This document shows positions 60,887-64,000 of a stretch of 64,000 bases of DNA, piece by piece; the stretch's first letter is position 1; the number at the start of each line of letters is the position of its first letter. Source of the DNA: Hybos culiciformis (Eukaryota > Arthropoda > Insecta > Diptera > Hybotidae). Location of the stretch: positions 22,679,557 through 22,743,556 of the forward strand of contig OZ023273.1 in assembly GCA_964007475.1 (NCBI GenBank), in the 5' to 3' direction. The notes under the pieces were generated by a model. That model was not told the DNA's origin. It did no database searches and worked only from the letters and a program-made list of their open reading frames with translations. Both the position numbers and the translations under genes were made by a program.

Positions 60887-63800
60887 TATTAAAATTATTC
60901 AAATATTTTAATTCAAGAATTTTCGGAATAACATTAATTCTCTTAGTACTAAAAATTATGCCTCTGGGCATAAAAATTATGCCTTTTGGCATTAATTTTA
61001 CGATTTTAGAGCAGTTTGTACTTGATATGATACCGAAAGAACTTAAATATTGTTTTTTTTTTATAAAAAAAATGTATTTGTTGTTGTTTTGTGTATAAAA
61101 ATACTAGAACTTGATTTAATGCCAAAAGTCCTAAAATTTAGTACGCCTTTTTTGGCTCAGTGTAATTTTGACAATCTGACCACATATAAACATCCTCTAG
61201 TGATAATACTAATTATTTTCAGACTACGGCGACGACGACACGTACAAATTCTATCTGACATTTTAGTAAGAATAGAAAATTTATGCCTTATTGCTTTCGT
61301 AAAAAATATAAATTTATACAAGTAGAAAAATGTTCTTCACCAAATAGGAAATAGCTTCGAAATATAGAAATTTTATCAGATTTTGAAAAATATTTATTAT
61401 CAGACTATGGACATAAATTTAAAATAAAAATTTTGTTCTTTCAAGATATGAACTTCTCAACGTTAATAATTAAATTTACTTTAAATTCATGTAATAAATA
61501 TTTTTATATCATATAAATTAAAAAAAAATAAATTATAATGGAATAGAAATTTTAATAGATACACATACAAAAGAAAAGTGACTTAAAATAAAAGAAATTT
61601 CATGTATTCAATATAAAAATTTATGAACTTGAAGAATTTTATAGAAAATAATTAAAATTCAGACATTTAGCAAACATTATCCTATTCAAATAATTTATGA
61701 ACTTTATTATTAAACTCACTATGCCTAAAAAATAATAAATATTTACATTGAATTTTGATTGTTTTAGTTGAGCTGTTTTTTTTTTTGTTTTTTTTTTTTT
61801 TGGAAAACAAATATTTTTTCTACAATAATGTCTTAATTAATTTTGTAAAAAAAAATTCTATGCATATTTTTACATTAATGTTTTAAAAATAATAAAGTTT
61901 TATTATAATGTAAATAAAAAAAAACGATAAGATTTGGAAAATTAGATAAAATTATTTTAGGCAATTTTTTTTTTGTGGAAAAGAAAGTTATATTTTGTGA
62001 GAAAATGTTTAAAGATAAAGATAATAAATTAAGTTTTTTTTTTAATTATTTGTCTTTTATTTTACCAACTAACTTTTTACCTCCATTTTTAATTCTTAAT
62101 AGATAGATAGATAGAAGATTGTCTAAAATTATATGCATAACAGTGTTCGGGAAAGCATAAAAACCTATATAAGCAATATAAGGAATTTAAAATAAGTATA
62201 TTGAAATTTTATTTGCCTTATTATAAAAATAATCATGATAAGATAGAATTTCGTAAATTATTTCTTAAGTAAATATACGGTTTCTCCATTTATTGCGAAA
62301 ATATCCTTAAAGACAAGAAATTTGTTTTATAGCCAGCCAGAAGAGTGAGAATCGTGTCAATGAATTTTTATTCTAAAATTATCATTTTAAATTCACATTA
62401 AAATTCGCAAAAGTGTTGAATTTGAATTGCCAAAAAAAAAAAATAAAAATATATTGCCCCTAAGGATTTTAATTTTTAAAAGAAAACCTTGTAGGTATGT
62501 ACGAAAGTATATTTTACTGTACAAGTGTACATATTAAGAATATTAGCAAAAAACATAGTTTTTATTCCAGCGATCAAACTGGCACAATAATGAAATTTAA
62601 CTAATTATGTTTTCGAGATTAAAAAATTTTATAAATGCATATTAGAATGACCGAACTGATGTCAAATTTTTGTAATGAAAGTGACAAGCCGTAAGAAAAA
62701 TGCAAAAAAAAAAAAAAAATTAGAAAAAAACTTAAAAAGTTGGAATTGTCATCGGGATCGGACATAACTTAGTTGCCAAAGTCAGACAAGTTGTCGAATA
62801 TGTTTTAAAAATAAATAAAATAAATAAATAAATAAAAAAATGTTCATATAAAAAAGCATTAATGTATTTTTCCAACTCTTATTCAAAATATTTTATTTTA
62901 TCTCAATTTGAAAAATATAAAATGTATTTATAATGAAAATACAGAAACATATAAAATAACAATTTTATTCAAAAAATGTATAAATCTGATTTTTTTTTTT
63001 TCACTTTTTAAATTTATTTTTCAGTCACATGAGAATAATAAATCAGTAGTAAAACAACTGTTGAATTAAGAGAGTAGAATTTTATGAAGCAGCAAAATGA
63101 AAAATATTGTACTGAAGCAACCTGAGACTAACCTTTGAACATTTAAGTTACATTGAAATAGTGATTTATTGCATGAACTCGTGAATATCATAACGAGAAG
63201 GCAATAAAAAAATGAATATTAAGTATTGTTTTTCTTCATATAGACATAGAGGAATATTTCAGGAGCTTTTCTCGGTTGCCAAGAAAAAAATTTTAATATT
63301 TTTTATATATGCGAAAAAAAATTTTAACAAAATTTCAGATTTTAATACAAAATTATCTATCATAAAAAATATTATTCAAAACTTGTAAAAAAAATTTCAT
63401 CGAAATTTATGTAAGCAAATCAAAATATAAGCTCCGCATAAGAAAAATTATTTTTTTTCTTATTTGCCTTCTTATGAAAATTTCTATGTCTTGTCAGAGA
63501 AAGCTAACACAAGCTATAATGGGAATTATATTTAAGTAAATTTTCTTAAATCATTCTTCAACGTCTTTGTCCAGCTTAACTGACTCTATTAATGCATTTT
63601 AAAGAGCATTTAAGGCCTTGTATTGATATTTCATAATATCCATCCATTATATATTTTCTTTATTTTATTTTATTTTTTTCAAATATAATTCCAGAACACA
63701 TTGTATATATAAATAAATCGATTATAATGAATTTTTTATTTTTGATGACAGCAATTTCTTTTTTATATTCCCATAAACCTATGTTTTTAATGAAAATTAT

Positions 63801-64000
63801 TCTAAATAACATTTATATCTATTCTATATAGCATAAAATTGTGACTATACAAAGAGATCATAATAAGGATAATCAGGATAATAAGGATATAGAAAAATAT
63901 GCTACTTTACACTTTTATTATTTCACTTATACATACCTCTGATAGGTTAAAAAAAATTGAATTGATTGCTTTCTATTTGAAGAAAAAAAAAAATTAATAT
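60887..64000. other. Gene-poor AT-rich DNA to the window end
   Basis: No gene is seen. Small repeats are present: two 24-bp units around AAAAATTATGCC (60947-60993), four TAGA units (62100-62115) and AAAT repeats (62808-62838). The frame at 61050-61325 has no domain. Confidence 0.6.

Noticed and set aside
60579..60911. 110-codon frame with repeated SSGFEPRSLAF-type peptides
   Set aside because: It is the translation of two tRNA-like repeat units, a known kind of false protein.
1..64000. CRISPR arrays, bacterial operons, phage or rRNA genes
   Set aside because: No regularly spaced repeats with unique spacers, no prokaryotic gene organisation and no rRNA-like sequence were seen. The window is a eukaryotic nuclear region.

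Overview
The window is very AT-rich, intron-rich animal DNA. It is most likely an insect and probably a fly-like (dipteran) one. The reasons are GT-AG spliced genes with short phase-matched introns, abundant MITEs and tRNA-like repeats, and a zfh1/ZEB zinc-finger gene whose post-finger region resembles the fly protein (family resemblance recalled, not searched). Most of the 64 kb is non-coding. Nearly all isolated ORFs of 60-100 codons are chance AT-rich frames.

Layout. (1) 1-7566: intergenic, with a ~150-bp degenerate tandem repeat at 3.6-3.95 kb. (2) 7567-21925: a direct tandem duplication. Each unit carries one minus-strand, four-exon gene like the sperm-flagellar glutamine-rich protein 2 (QRICH2) family with a C-terminal DUF4795 region. 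Copy A is 11427-16364 and copy B is 17509-21757. Copy A alone contains a two-gene PIF/Harbinger transposon (about 7831-10778, spliced DDE transposase plus convergent Myb/SANT-like partner, both damaged) and a 705-bp intron segment with a 172-bp palindrome. Copy B keeps the matching sites without these insertions. (3) 21926-45196: about 23 kb without a recognisable gene. It holds a candidate non-coding first exon at about 22259-22323, a Helitron-like remnant, a 177-bp near-perfect palindrome, a Harbinger-type MITE (3-bp TSD), a hAT-type MITE (8-bp TSD) and small tandem repeats. (4) 45197-54713: the plus-strand zfh1/ZEB-type gene. It has a nine-codon first exon, then exons carrying four zinc fingers and an alanine/acidic region. 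Its first intron contains a TA-flanked MITE and a GC-rich nested-palindrome MITE. No homeodomain or C-terminal finger cluster is visible, so either those exons lie beyond the window or the stop at 54711-54713 ends a short isoform. (5) 54714-64000: intron or 3' flank with a tandem pair of tRNA-like sequences at 60.7-60.9 kb.

The two gene systems are unrelated in role. The QRICH2-like pair is expected to act in sperm tails. The zfh1-like gene is a developmental repressor, and the long gene-poor stretches around it are typical of regulatory territory. The most notable structure is the tandem gene pair. Its copies are almost identical in the last exon and 3' flank but strongly diverged in the third exon, which suggests gene conversion at one end and fast evolution in the middle.
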